A stretch of 46,194 bases of DNA from JAAYCI01 sp964550985 (GCA_964550985.1 CAZKBM010000016.1:1-46194); one strand, 5' to 3'; shown: positions 16,908 to 25,146, counted from the stretch's first letter. Translations and numbers: made by a program. The notes: generated from the sequence alone by a model not told the origin.

Positions 16908-19325
16908 TTGAATAAGTACGAGCCAAAAAGCATTGAACCCAAATGGCAAAAACACTGGGTGGAAAACAGCACTTTTTCTGCCCAGAATGACTATAGTCTG
17001 CCAAAATTTTACGCATTGGTGGAGTTCCCCTACCCAAGTGGGCAGGGTTTACACGTGGGGCATCCCCGCCCTTACACGGCCATGGACGCCGTGGCCCGCA
17101 AACGCCGCCTAGAGGGGTACAACGTGTTGTACCCCATAGGCTGGGATGCCTTTGGCCTGCCCACCGAGAATTTTGCCCTGAAAAACCACATACACCCGGC
17201 TATTGTTACAAAAAACAATATAAACCGCTTCCGCGCGCAGATACAGGCGCTGGGCATAAGCTTTGACTGGAGGCGGGAGGTGGACACCACCGACCCCGCC
17301 TATTACAAGTGGACCCAGTGGATTTTTTTGCAATTGTATAAAGAGGGCCTGGCCTATAAAAAAGAGATGGCCGTGAACTGGTGTACCAGTTGTAAGGTGG
17401 TTTTGGCCAACGAAGAGGTGGTAAACGGCTGCTGCGAGCGCTGCGGCGGCGAGGTGGTACGCAAGGTAAAAAGCCAGTGGATGCTGAAAATTACCGAATA
17501 TGCCGGGCGGCTTGTAGACGATTTGGAGGGGCTTGACTACATAGAGCGCGTCTCCACCAGCCAAAAGAACTGGATAGGCCGCAGCCATGGGGCCGAGGTG
17601 GCTTTTGGCACAACGGCGGGGGATGAGCTGCGGGTGTACACCACCCGGCCTGACACCCTGTTTGGCGCCACCTATATGGTGATGAGCCCCGAACATGAAT
17701 TTTTAAACAGATGGGCCGGCGCGCTTACCAATGGCCCGGAAATAGCCGCCTACCAGCAGGAGGCCGCCCGCAAAAGCGATTTTGAGCGCACAGAACTCTC
17801 CAAGGATAAGGAGAAAACCGGCGTACGCCTGTGCGGGGTTGAGGCGATAAACCCTGTGACGGGCAAAACCATCCCCATCTATATTTCAGACTATGTGCTG
17901 GCAAGCTATGGCACGGGGGCCATTATGGCCGTGCCGGGGCATGATGAGCGCGACTGGGCCTTTGCCAAAAAGTTTTCTCTGCCCATTGTTGAGGTGGTAA
18001 AAGGCGGCGATGTAGAGGCCGAGGCCTATACCGACTGTGACGAAGGCGTGATGGTAAACAGCGGCTTTTTAAACGGCAAAAGTGTGGAGGAGGCCAAGGC
18101 CGCCATTACCCAGTGGCTGGAAAAAGAGGGCAAGGGCGAGCCCCAGGTGAACTATAAACTGCGAGACTGGGTGTTCAGCCGCCAGCGCTATTGGGGAGAG
18201 CCTATCCCCATGGTATGGTGCCAGCACTGCGGCTGGGTGCCCCTGCCCGAGGATAAGCTGCCGCTGGAACTGCCCTATATTGAAGACTTTGAGCCCACGG
18301 CTGAAGGGGATTCCCCCCTGGCAAGGCACGAGGAGTGGGTGCAAACCACCTGCCCCAAATGCGGCGGACCCGCCAGGCGCGAAACCGACACCATGCCCCA
18401 GTGGGCGGGCAGCAGTTGGTATTTTTTGCGCTACTGCGACCCCCACAATGATAAAGCCCTGGCAAGCCCCGAGGCGCTGGCGTATTGGATGCCGGTGGAC
18501 TGGTATAACGGGGGGATGGAGCACACTACCCTGCACATGTTATACAGCCGTTTTTGGCATAAATTTTTGTTTGATATACAGGCGGTGCACCAAACTGAAC
18601 CCTATTTGCGCCGCACCAGCCATGGTATGATATTGGGGGAAAATGGCGAAAAAATGAGCAAAAGCCGGGGGAATGTGGTAAACCCGGATGAGATTATTGC
18701 GGAGTTTGGCGCCGACACCATGCGGGTTTACGAGATGTTCATAGGCGATTTTGAAAAAAGCGCCCCCTGGAATACGGCCTCGATAAAGGGTAGCCGCCGC
18801 TTTTTAGAGCGCGTTTGGGCCCTGCAAGAGAGCCTGAAACCGGCGGAGGACATCCGCCCCGAGCTGGAGGCCGAAATACACCGCGCCATTAAAAAGGTGG
18901 GCGCGGACCTGGAGCACCTAAAGCACAATACAGCCATTGCCTGCCTGATGAGCCTGCTGAACAGTTTTGGGGCCGCCGGTGGCGCAACAAAGGGCGAATA
19001 CCGCATCTTTTTGCAGCTGCTAAACCCCTTTGCCCCCCATATGACAGAGGAAATTTGGCAGATGCAAAGCTATGGCGGCGAAATTGCCGCCAGCAGCTGG
19101 CCGCAGTATGACGAGGCCAAAACCACCAGCGCCACAGTGGAAATAGTGGTGCAGGTGAACGGAAAGCCCCGCGCAAGGCTAACCGTTCCCGCTACCATTG
19201 GTAAAGAAGAAGCCCTGGCAGCGGCAAAAGCGGAAGCTGCCGTGCAAAAGGCGCTGGAGGGAAAAACCGTTGTGAAGGAAATTTGGGTGCCAGCGAAGCT
19301 TATAAACCTGGCCGTAAAAGGCTAA
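16908..19325 (+). CDS. leuS: Leucyl-tRNA synthetase
   Basis: Class I aminoacyl-tRNA synthetase charging tRNA-Leu, with an inserted editing domain. The HIGH motif is HVGH at about residue 49 in the family context FPYPSGQGLHVGHPR. KMSKS is intact near residue 581. The editing (CP1) domain carries YTTRPDTLFGATYMV and VPGHDERDWAFA. Length is 805 residues. TTG 16908 is the start, 8 bases after GAGGAG. No T-box leader is visible in the 77 bases upstream, only a small GCAGGG/CCCTGC hairpin. A strong terminator follows. Confidence 0.98.
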   Translation: MNKYEPKSIEPKWQKHWVENSTFSAQNDYSLPKFYALVEFPYPSGQGLHVGHPRPYTAMDAVARKRRLEGYNVLYPIGWDAFGLPTENFALKNHIHPAIVTKNNINRFRAQIQALGISFDWRREVDTTDPAYYKWTQWIFLQLYKEGLAYKKEMAVNWCTSCKVVLANEEVVNGCCERCGGEVVRKVKSQWMLKITEYAGRLVDDLEGLDYIERVSTSQKNWIGRSHGAEVAFGTTAGDELRVYTTRPDTLFGATYMVMSPEHEFLNRWAGALTNGPEIAAYQQEAARKSDFERTELSKDKEKTGVRLCGVEAINPVTGKTIPIYISDYVLASYGTGAIMAVPGHDERDWAFAKKFSLPIVEVVKGGDVEAEAYTDCDEGVMVNSGFLNGKSVEEAKAAITQWLEKEGKGEPQVNYKLRDWVFSRQRYWGEPIPMVWCQHCGWVPLPEDKLPLELPYIEDFEPTAEGDSPLARHEEWVQTTCPKCGGPARRETDTMPQWAGSSWYFLRYCDPHNDKALASPEALAYWMPVDWYNGGMEHTTLHMLYSRFWHKFLFDIQAVHQTEPYLRRTSHGMILGENGEKMSKSRGNVVNPDEIIAEFGADTMRVYEMFIGDFEKSAPWNTASIKGSRRFLERVWALQESLKPAEDIRPELEAEIHRAIKKVGADLEHLKHNTAIACLMSLLNSFGAAGGATKGEYRIFLQLLNPFAPHMTEEIWQMQSYGGEIAASSWPQYDEAKTTSATVEIVVQVNGKPRARLTVPATIGKEEALAAAKAEAAVQKALEGKTVVKEIWVPAKLINLAVKG

Positions 19326-19344
19326 GCATGTTTGGGGTAACCGG

Positions 19345-19389
19345 GCTTGTAACCAAGGGCAGAAATGCCCAAGGTTACAAGCTTTTTTT
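19345..19389 (+). terminator. Intrinsic terminator after leuS
   Basis: GCTTGTAACC pairs with GGTTACAAGC, and inside it GGGCA pairs with TGCCC around a GAAA loop. The stem is followed by TTTTTTT. It starts 20 bases after the leuS stop. Confidence 0.95.
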
Positions 19390-19485
19390 ATACGTACACA
19401 ACAATTCGACAGAAAGAGCCTTGAGCACAGTGCTATATTTAAAATGGTATAGGAAACATATAAGCGGGTAAAAAAGGAGGGTATA

Positions 19486-19719
19486 ATGAACGAAATGAAC
19501 CGGGAGTATAGCCTGCTATTTAACGGTATAACGCAGGCAATTGATGACCTGAACCAAATGGCGCAACGCCTTGAAAATTTGCAATTGGCGGCCGAAAATT
19601 ACTATATCTGCAGAGGGGAAACAGCCTGCTGCCGCAAGGCAAATTTGCCAATGCGCCAGGGGGAGGGCAAATGTATCTACTTCCCCGCTTGTGGCGAAAA
19701 AAACAAGATGGTACGATGA
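19486..19719 (+). CDS. Small Cys-rich protein of unknown function
   Basis: 77-residue protein not recognised as a known family. The first half is predicted helical (IDDLNQMAQRLENLQLAAENY). The second half has a cluster of five cysteines, C-x5-CC-x(n)-C-x5-C, ending CIYFPACGEKNK, which could bind a metal or form disulfides. A very strong AGGAGG lies 7-8 bases before ATG 19486. It stands alone between the leuS terminator and a convergent HAD gene. Coding status is supported by the ribosome binding site, the open frame and isolation from other genes; function is not inferred. Confidence 0.7.
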   Translation: MNEMNREYSLLFNGITQAIDDLNQMAQRLENLQLAAENYYICRGETACCRKANLPMRQGEGKCIYFPACGEKNKMVR

Positions 19720-19758
19720 TGTGTTGGATGGACTTCCACGCTTATCCGATAAATAGAA

Positions 19759-19801
19759 ACAAATGAATAACCCTTCCCCGCCATTTGTTCAGGGGGAAGG
19801 G
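19759..19801. repeat. Interleaved inverted repeats between convergent genes
   Basis: ACAAATG (19759-19765) pairs with CATTTGT (19782-19788), while CCCTTCCCC (19771-19779) pairs with GGGGAAGGG (19793-19801). The arms alternate A-B-A'-B', so the two stems are either mutually exclusive or form a pseudoknot. It may serve as a bidirectional terminator for the convergent genes, although no T-tract follows on either strand. Confidence 0.6.
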
Positions 19802-19855
19802 AGGCATATAAGATTTAGAGCAGATGAACAAACCGTAATAATAGGGTATGTTGCC

Positions 19856-20500
19856 CTATAAAAGCAGTGCGGCCAACTGGCTGGCATCCTTTGCAAGGTA
19901 GGTGGCCCCGGCGCTGCACAGTTCTTCCTGTGTGCCATAACCGTACAAAACGCCAATACTATCCACCCCGCAGTGGCAGGCCGCCACAATGTCGTAGCTG
20001 CGGTCCCCCACCATCACGGCGGCAGAGGGCGGAATTTCATTTTCCGCCAAGAGGCGGGCGATAATATCCGCTTTGTTGTAGCTGTGGCAATCCAGCGGCG
20101 GGCCATACAGGCCGCTAAACAGGGGCAAAATGGCAAAATGTGCCAAAATGCGCTGTGCAAACTCCAAAGGCTTCGCGGTGGCAAGGTAAACCTTGCCGCC
20201 GTTTTCCGTTATATTCTGCAATAACTCTTGCAGCCCCGGGTAAAGCTCACACTCAAAAAGGCCGGTGTGCGTGTAGCGCTGGCGGTAAAGCTCGGCGGCC
20301 TTTATGGCGTCCTCGTGGCTTAAGTGGCAATATTCTGTAAAACTCTGGGTTAAGGGCGGGCCAATAAAGCATTTCAGCGCCTCAAAACCGGGGCTGCAAA
20401 GCTCCATTTTTTCAAGGGCATACTCTACCGAGCGGATGATCCCTTCCTCTGAGCGGGTGAGCGTTCCGTCTAAATCAAACAGTATACAGGGATATTTCAC
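19856..20500 (-). CDS. HAD-superfamily phosphatase (Gph/PGP-like)
   Basis: Haloacid-dehalogenase-type phosphatase with the nucleophile motif FDLDGT at residues 8-13, a helical cap of subclass I, motif II Thr in ATAKPLEF, and the acidic motif GDRSYD. The overall pattern resembles phosphoglycolate phosphatase/Gph or pyrophosphatase PpaX relatives; the substrate cannot be set from sequence. GTG 20500 starts 8 bases after GGAGG and overlaps the stop of the upstream glycosyltransferase by four bases, so the two are translationally coupled. Confidence 0.85.
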   Translation of the reverse strand: MKYPCILFDLDGTLTRSEEGIIRSVEYALEKMELCSPGFEALKCFIGPPLTQSFTEYCHLSHEDAIKAAELYRQRYTHTGLFECELYPGLQELLQNITENGGKVYLATAKPLEFAQRILAHFAILPLFSGLYGPPLDCHSYNKADIIARLLAENEIPPSAAVMVGDRSYDIVAACHCGVDSIGVLYGYGTQEELCSAGATYLAKDASQLAALLL

Positions 20501-21477
20501 GGTTTATCCTCCGGCAGGGGCGCGTCTTTATCAAAGGTGCGCTCGCTAAAAATAAAGCGGGGGCGGCGTTTGCTTTCGTTGTATATTTTGCCCACGTATT
20601 CCCCAATAACTCCCAGGCACAAAAGCTGCACCCCACCCATAAAAAACAGCGCGATGAGGGTGCTGGTCCAGCCTTGGATGGTCATGCCCAGCAGGTATTG
20701 TATCAAAATAACCAAAATGGCAATAAAACTGAAGATGGAGAACAAAAACCCCAGCCAGGTGATGAGGCGAATGGGCTTAACAGAGAGGCTGGTGATGCCG
20801 TCGAAGGCGAGGGCCAGCATTTTTTTTAAGGGGTAGTGGCTCTCGCCCGCCAGGCGCTCGTGCCGGGCGTAATACACACTGGAGGAGCGAAACCCCACCA
20901 AGGGCACCATCCCGCGCAAGAAGAGGTTCACCTCGCGAAATTCGGCCAGCGCCTCTAGCGCGCGTTTGCTCATCAGCCGGTAGTCGGCATGGTTAAACAC
21001 CACCTTGGCCCCAAGGCCGTTCATCAGGTGGTAAAAACCCTCGGCGGTAAAACGTTTAAAAAATGTGTCGGTATCGCGCTTGGAGCGCACGCCGTACACC
21101 ACATCACAGCCCGCTTCATACTCGGCCACCATCTCGTCCATGGCGTTGATATCGTCCTGCCCGTCGGCATCAATGGAAATGGTGATGTCGGCGTAGTCTT
21201 TCGCGCACATCAGTCCCCCCAAAAGGGCATTTTGGTGCCCGCGGTTGCGGGAGAGGGAGAGGCCCTCGTAGTGCTCGTCCTCCTCGCTCAGTTTTTGAAT
21301 GAGTTCCCAGGTGCGGTCTTTGGAGCCATCATTCACAAACAGAACCCGGCTGCTATCCGAAATGCGGCCGGCGGCCACAAGCTGGTTTACCTTTTCTAAA
21401 AACAGGCCGCTGGTTAAGGGCAGTACTTCTTCCTCGTTATAACAGGGGATAACAATGTACAAAATAGGCGGTGCCAC
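20497..21477 (-). CDS. GtrB-like polyprenyl-phosphate glycosyltransferase (GT2)
   Basis: Family 2 glycosyltransferase of the DPM1/GtrB type, which transfers a sugar from a nucleotide donor to undecaprenyl phosphate. Motifs are IVIPCYNEEEVL at the N-terminus, FVNDGSKDRTW, and the catalytic SIDADGQDD. Two C-terminal membrane helices (WLGFLFSIFSFIAILVILI and ALFFMGGVQLLCLGVIGEY) are typical of GtrB. The open frame reaches 21573, but GTG 21477 lies 7 bases after GGAGG and puts the first beta strand at the N-terminus, giving 326 residues. A well-spaced promoter lies just upstream. Product and acceptor are unknown. Confidence 0.88.
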   Translation of the reverse strand: MAPPILYIVIPCYNEEEVLPLTSGLFLEKVNQLVAAGRISDSSRVLFVNDGSKDRTWELIQKLSEEDEHYEGLSLSRNRGHQNALLGGLMCAKDYADITISIDADGQDDINAMDEMVAEYEAGCDVVYGVRSKRDTDTFFKRFTAEGFYHLMNGLGAKVVFNHADYRLMSKRALEALAEFREVNLFLRGMVPLVGFRSSSVYYARHERLAGESHYPLKKMLALAFDGITSLSVKPIRLITWLGFLFSIFSFIAILVILIQYLLGMTIQGWTSTLIALFFMGGVQLLCLGVIGEYVGKIYNESKRRPRFIFSERTFDKDAPLPEDKP

Positions 21478-21525
21478 GGCAGTACCTCCAAGTTTTTGTT
21501 TTAAAAACAGCGTAATTATAAGAAT

Positions 21526-21554
21526 AGTATAACGCTTTGGGGGGCTTTTTACAA
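21526..21554 (-). promoter_or_regulatory. Promoter for the GtrB-like/HAD operon
   Basis: On the minus strand TTGTAA (21554-21549) and TATACT (21531-21526) are separated by exactly 17 bases. It lies just downstream of the Crp-like gene and would give a ~40-base leader before the GTG start. Confidence 0.7.
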
Positions 21555-21559
21555 CGGTG

Positions 21560-22258
21560 TTAACCGCCTGCATCCTCCCGCGCGGCGGCCTGTAGGCGCT
21601 TTACATCCAAAAGGCGGAACTGGCTGCGGTTTACCCAAATCAGCCCCTCGTTTGCCATGCGGGATATCTCCCGCGAGAGGGCGCTACGCTCACAGCCCAG
21701 GTGGGCCGCCAGGGCCGCCCGGTTTAAGGGGCTTTTCAGGGTATCGCCGGGGTGACGGGCATTTTCGTAAAGCAACCAGGCGGCTATGCGGCTTCTCAAG
21801 CGCCGGGTGAGCAGCAGGTCCACCCGCGCGTCCAGCGCAAAATATTTTTGCGAGATGGCCCGCAGCAGGTTTTTTAAAAAAAGGGTGTAGGCAGGCGTCC
21901 CTTCGCAGGCGGGGGAAAACAGGCGCGAATAGGGGAGCAGCAGTGCACGGCAGGGGCAAAGCGCCCGTATGCTAACCGGACTGTGGGCCGCGCCCCCAAA
22001 CAGAATATCCCCATAGATACTGCCACACACCAGTTGCGCAACGGTGAACTGCCGCCCCGCCGCCGTCAGTTTTTCGGCCTCGGCCCTGCCCTCTAACAAA
22101 ATGCCAATTTCGTTTACCACGCTGCCCGCCATAAGCAGGGTGCCCCCCGCGGGGTAGCGGCGGTATTGGGGGCGCAGAGCCGTTAAAAAGGCGTTTAAAT
22201 CCGGGGTGCTCATCCCCTCAAACAACGGGGTTTGCAGCAGCAAGGCGATATCGTCCAA
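21560..22258 (-). CDS. Crp/Fnr-family transcriptional regulator
   Basis: 232-residue regulator with an N-terminal cyclic-nucleotide-binding-type beta barrel (starting LLLQTPLFEGMS, with IGILLEGRAEAEK and YGDILFGG), a dimer helix, and a C-terminal winged helix (NRAALAAHLGCERSALSREISRM). The N-terminal Fe-S cysteines of true Fnr are missing; a CPC motif lies in the barrel. TTG 22258 starts 5 bases after GAGGAGG. It is divergent from an ABC importer, which it probably regulates (inference). Effector unknown. Confidence 0.88.
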   Translation of the reverse strand: MDDIALLLQTPLFEGMSTPDLNAFLTALRPQYRRYPAGGTLLMAGSVVNEIGILLEGRAEAEKLTAAGRQFTVAQLVCGSIYGDILFGGAAHSPVSIRALCPCRALLLPYSRLFSPACEGTPAYTLFLKNLLRAISQKYFALDARVDLLLTRRLRSRIAAWLLYENARHPGDTLKSPLNRAALAAHLGCERSALSREISRMANEGLIWVNRSQFRLLDVKRLQAAAREDAGG

Positions 22259-22276
22259 AATGCCCTCCTCAAAGTT

Positions 22277-22292
22277 TGTTGCCGTGGCAACA
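22277..22292. promoter_or_regulatory. Palindromic operator candidate for the Crp-like regulator
   Basis: TGTTGCC-GT-GGCAACA is a perfect 7-bp-arm palindrome in the divergent intergenic region, about 13-28 bases downstream of the predicted crp-like transcription start. A second GGCAACA half-site occurs at 22345-22351, near the importer promoter. The arrangement suits autoregulation plus control of the importer; binding is inferred, not shown. Confidence 0.5.
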
Positions 22293-22311
22293 GATTTGCG
22301 CCCTTTCCCCC

Positions 22312-22340
22312 ACTATACTAAAAGAACCACCCAAAGGCAA
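22312..22340 (-). promoter_or_regulatory. Promoter for the Crp-like regulator gene
   Basis: Minus-strand TTGCCT (22340-22335) and TATAGT (22317-22312) are separated by 17 bases. Predicted start is near 22305. Confidence 0.65.
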
Positions 22341-22378
22341 GGGCGGCAACAGTTGGCAAAAGATATACTAGATAGACT

Positions 22379-22402
22379 TACAGCATTTGTTCAAATGCTG
22401 TA
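22379..22402. repeat. 24-bp palindrome, copy 1
   Basis: TACAGCATTTG and CAAATGCTGTA flank a TT centre: 11-bp perfect arms. It lies between a TATACT -10-like box (22364-22369) and the start of the ABC substrate-binding gene. The same palindrome, with one base changed, occurs at 40328-40351 before an unrelated gene. Confidence 0.8.
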
Positions 22403-22436
22403 GTGCATTTACTGTATAAAGGGAGGAACCCATTTC

Positions 22437-23504
22437 ATGCGTAAAACCAAGTGTGCCGCCCTCGCCGTTTTGGCGGCTTTTTTACTCGGCCTTTTTGCGG
22501 CCTGCTCGCCGCCTGCCGCCGGTTCTGTAACCTCTGCAGCCGCGCCCGCCGCCTCACCTGCCCCTTCTTCACAGGCCTTGGCGCAAAGCGCGCCAGCCTC
22601 GGCCCAGCCGGGGGCAGGGCCGCTTATGAAAATTGCCGGGCTAAAAGGCCCCACCACCATGGGTATGGTACAGCTGATGCAAAAGGCCGAAGCGAGCGGG
22701 CGATATGCGGTAGAGGTATACGGCACGGCTGATGAAGTGGTGCCAAAACTGGTTGCGGGCGAGGTGGATGCCGCTGCCATACCCGCAAACCTGGCCAGCG
22801 TGCTGTATGCCAAAACAGAGGGGGCCGTGCAGGCGGTAGCCATCAACACACTGGGCGTGCTGTATGTGGTGGAAAGCGGCAACAGCGTGCAAAATATAGA
22901 AGACCTGCGCGGGAAAACGGTGTATGCCACAGGCAAGGGCACCACCCCGGAGTTCGTTTTACATTATATTCTTACCCAAAACGGCCTTACACCCGGCGAA
23001 GACGTGAGGCTTGAATACAAGAGTGAATCCACCGAGGTGGCGGCGCTGCTTGCCCAGGAAGAGGGGGCCATTGCCGTATTGCCCCAGCCCTATGTAACCG
23101 CCGTACAGATGCAAAATGAGGCGCTGCGCGTTGCGCTGGACCTGACAAAAGAGTGGGAGGCCGTAGGGGATGGCAGCCCGCTGGTGACAGGTGTTTTGGC
23201 CGTGCGCAAAGACTTTATTGCGCAAAACCCCGAGGTTTTTGCCGCATTTTTGCAGGACTACGAAGATAGCCTTGGCTGGGTGGCCCAAAACCCGGCGGAT
23301 GCCGCCGCTTTGGTGGCAAAGTACGGTATAGTGGAAAAGGCCCCTGTGGCCGAAAAGGCCCTGCCCGCCTGTAACATCACCTACATAGCGGGGGCGGAGA
23401 TGAAGCCCATGCTAAAGGGCTATTTGCAGGTGTTGTATAACCAGCAGCCAGAGGCCGTGGGGGGCGCTATGCCGGGCGATGATTTTTACTATGACGCAGC
23501 CTAA
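22437..23504 (+). CDS. ABC transporter substrate-binding lipoprotein (NitT/TauT type)
   Basis: Solute-binding component of an ABC importer. A signal peptide with lipobox LFAAC predicts lipid anchoring at Cys 23 or so, followed by an Ala/Pro/Ser-rich linker. The mature domain matches the NMT1/SsuA-like periplasmic-binding fold of the nitrate/sulfonate/taurine/thiamine-precursor group: VPKLVAGEVDAAAIPANLAS, LRGKTVYATGKGTTPE and ITYIAGAEMKPML are visible. The substrate is not assignable. ATG 22437 follows GGGAGG. It is the first gene of a three-gene operon (binding protein, permease, ATPase) divergent from a Crp-like regulator. Confidence 0.9.
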   Translation: MRKTKCAALAVLAAFLLGLFAACSPPAAGSVTSAAAPAASPAPSSQALAQSAPASAQPGAGPLMKIAGLKGPTTMGMVQLMQKAEASGRYAVEVYGTADEVVPKLVAGEVDAAAIPANLASVLYAKTEGAVQAVAINTLGVLYVVESGNSVQNIEDLRGKTVYATGKGTTPEFVLHYILTQNGLTPGEDVRLEYKSESTEVAALLAQEEGAIAVLPQPYVTAVQMQNEALRVALDLTKEWEAVGDGSPLVTGVLAVRKDFIAQNPEVFAAFLQDYEDSLGWVAQNPADAAALVAKYGIVEKAPVAEKALPACNITYIAGAEMKPMLKGYLQVLYNQQPEAVGGAMPGDDFYYDAA

Positions 23505-23536
23505 ACGGGCAAAAGCCCGCCGGGGCGCGGGGGTGT

Positions 23537-24322
23537 ATGATGCAAAGCAAACGGTATAGAAGCCAAAAGGAGGCCGCGAAGCTGATTCTCGCGGCTTTAT
23601 TTTGGCTTGTGGTTTGGCAGCTGTGCAGCATGGCGGTGGGCCAGCAGCTTTTTTTACCCTCGCCGCTCTCGGTGCTGTGGGCCCTTTTGGGGCTGTTGCA
23701 AACGGCGGTGTTTTGGCAAAGTGTGCTGGGCAGCCTTTGGCGCATTGGGCTGGGTTTTTTGCTGGGCCTTGTGGCGGGTGTGCTGTTGGCGGCCCTTTCG
23801 GCGGCCTTCTCGCTGGCCGATATCCTTTTGCGCCCGCTGATGCTGTTGGTGCGCTGCATACCCGTGGCCAGTTTTATCATATTGGCGCTGGTGTGGGTGA
23901 ACAGCCGCTGGCTCAGCACCTTTGTCAGCTTTTTAATGGTTTTGCCGGTGCTTTATACGGGCACCCTCAGCGGCCTGCGCGCGGCAAGCCGGGAACTGCT
24001 GGAGATGGCGGAGGTGTTCCACATGGGCTTTTGGGGGCGGCTGCGGGGTATTTTTTTACCTGCATTGCGTCCTTTTTTGCTTGCGGCCTGTGAGTTGGGC
24101 CTGGGCATGAGCTGGAAAAGCGGCGTTGCCGCCGAGGTGATTGGCCTGCCCGCAGGCAGTATAGGCGAGCGCCTCTACCAGGCAAAAATCTACCTGATGA
24201 TGCCCGAACTGTTTGCCTGGACGGTGGTGATTCTTTTGGCAAGCGGCCTGATGGGGGCGCTTACCCTGTGGCTGTTGCGGCGCGGCATGGCGGCCCTTTG
24301 CGGCAAGGAGGCAGTGCGATGA
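23537..24322 (+). CDS. ABC transporter permease (NitT/TauT type)
   Basis: Membrane subunit of the importer with about six hydrophobic helices. The cytoplasmic EAA-type loop is recognisable around LLEMAEVFHMGFWGRLRGIF and the following LPALRPFL. 261 residues, typical of SsuC/TauC-like permeases. ATG 23537 and ATG 23540 are both possible; the ribosome binding site is a weak G-rich run. The stop overlaps the ATPase start (ATGA). Confidence 0.9.
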   Translation: MMQSKRYRSQKEAAKLILAALFWLVVWQLCSMAVGQQLFLPSPLSVLWALLGLLQTAVFWQSVLGSLWRIGLGFLLGLVAGVLLAALSAAFSLADILLRPLMLLVRCIPVASFIILALVWVNSRWLSTFVSFLMVLPVLYTGTLSGLRAASRELLEMAEVFHMGFWGRLRGIFLPALRPFLLAACELGLGMSWKSGVAAEVIGLPAGSIGERLYQAKIYLMMPELFAWTVVILLASGLMGALTLWLLRRGMAALCGKEAVR

Positions 24323-24951
24323 GCGAACTGCGGATGGAACAGGTGTGTAAAAGCTACGCTGGCCAGGCGGTGCTGCAAAAGGTTTCCCTTCAAATTTCCG
24401 CCGGGGATGCCTGCGCTGTTTTGGGCCCTTCGGGCGCGGGAAAAACCACCCTGGCTCGGATTTTTTTGGGCCTGGAAGCCCCCGACGCAGGGCGGGTGGA
24501 GACAGGGGGGGCGCGCTTTGGCTGCGTATTCCAGGAGGACAGGCTGTTGCCGGGGTTTACCGCCCGGCAGAACCTGGGCCTTGTATTGCCCCGCCAAAAC
24601 CTTTCCGCGGCCCTTGCGGGGCTTTCGGCCCTTGGCCTTTCGGGGGCGGATAGCACAAAACCCGCCTGCCAGCTTTCGGGCGGGCAAAAACGGCGCCTGG
24701 CGCTGGTGCGGGCGATGGAGGCCCCCGGCACCGCCCTGCTGCTGGACGAGCCCTTCAAAGGCCTGGACGCCGAAAACCGGCGGGCGGCAATGGCGTATTT
24801 GCAGGCCCGCCGCAAGGGACGTACCCTGCTGCTCATCACCCATGAAGAGGAGGAGGCAGAGGCCCTCTCCGCCCGCATCATCCGCCTTTCCCCGGTAAAA
24901 AAACCGGGCGCTTTGGGTGAAGAAAGCGCCCCTGCTGCCGAATACATATAA
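24319..24951 (+). CDS. ABC transporter ATP-binding protein
   Basis: Energising ATPase of the importer: Walker A GPSGAGKTT, Q-loop VFQEDRLLPG, signature LSGGQKRRLALVRAM, Walker B ALLLDEPFKGLD, and the switch His in LLITHEEEEAE. The open frame extends upstream to 24268, but ATG 24319 lies 7 bases after AAGGAGG and overlaps the permease stop, giving 210 residues. No terminator is seen directly after it; a symmetric hairpin lies at 24976-25039. Confidence 0.95.
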   Translation: MSELRMEQVCKSYAGQAVLQKVSLQISAGDACAVLGPSGAGKTTLARIFLGLEAPDAGRVETGGARFGCVFQEDRLLPGFTARQNLGLVLPRQNLSAALAGLSALGLSGADSTKPACQLSGGQKRRLALVRAMEAPGTALLLDEPFKGLDAENRRAAMAYLQARRKGRTLLLITHEEEEAEALSARIIRLSPVKKPGALGEESAPAAEYI

Positions 24952-24975
24952 GAGGGTATCAGCAATTGCGGTAAT

Positions 24976-25039
24976 AGTATACGGGGAGTTGAGGGCGGCC
25001 TTTTACCTACCCAAAGGCGCCTGGGTTTGCCCCTATACT
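24976..25039. repeat. Symmetric imperfect hairpin downstream of the ABC operon
   Basis: Outer arms AGTATACGGGG (24976-24986) and CCCCTATACT (25030-25039) pair with one bulge. Inner arms GGCGGCC (24994-25000) and GGCGCC (25016-25021) pair about the same centre. There is no T-tract, so termination is doubtful. It could be a regulatory RNA structure or a small palindromic element. Confidence 0.5.
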
Positions 25040-25117
25040 ACCTAATTGACCTGGGGGTGCGTCCTCGGATAAGCCCCGCGTCTTTCTCAATGGCACAGAA
25101 GTTTTGCGGCAAGGGGC

Positions 25118-25146
25118 TTGTTTTTTTGCTGTACTTTTTGTATAAT
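25118..25146 (+). promoter_or_regulatory. Promoter for the D,D-carboxypeptidase gene
   Basis: TTGTTT and TATAAT with 17-base spacing. Predicted transcription start is near 25153, about 50 bases before ATG 25205. This rules out the longer open frame that begins at 25118. Confidence 0.75.
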
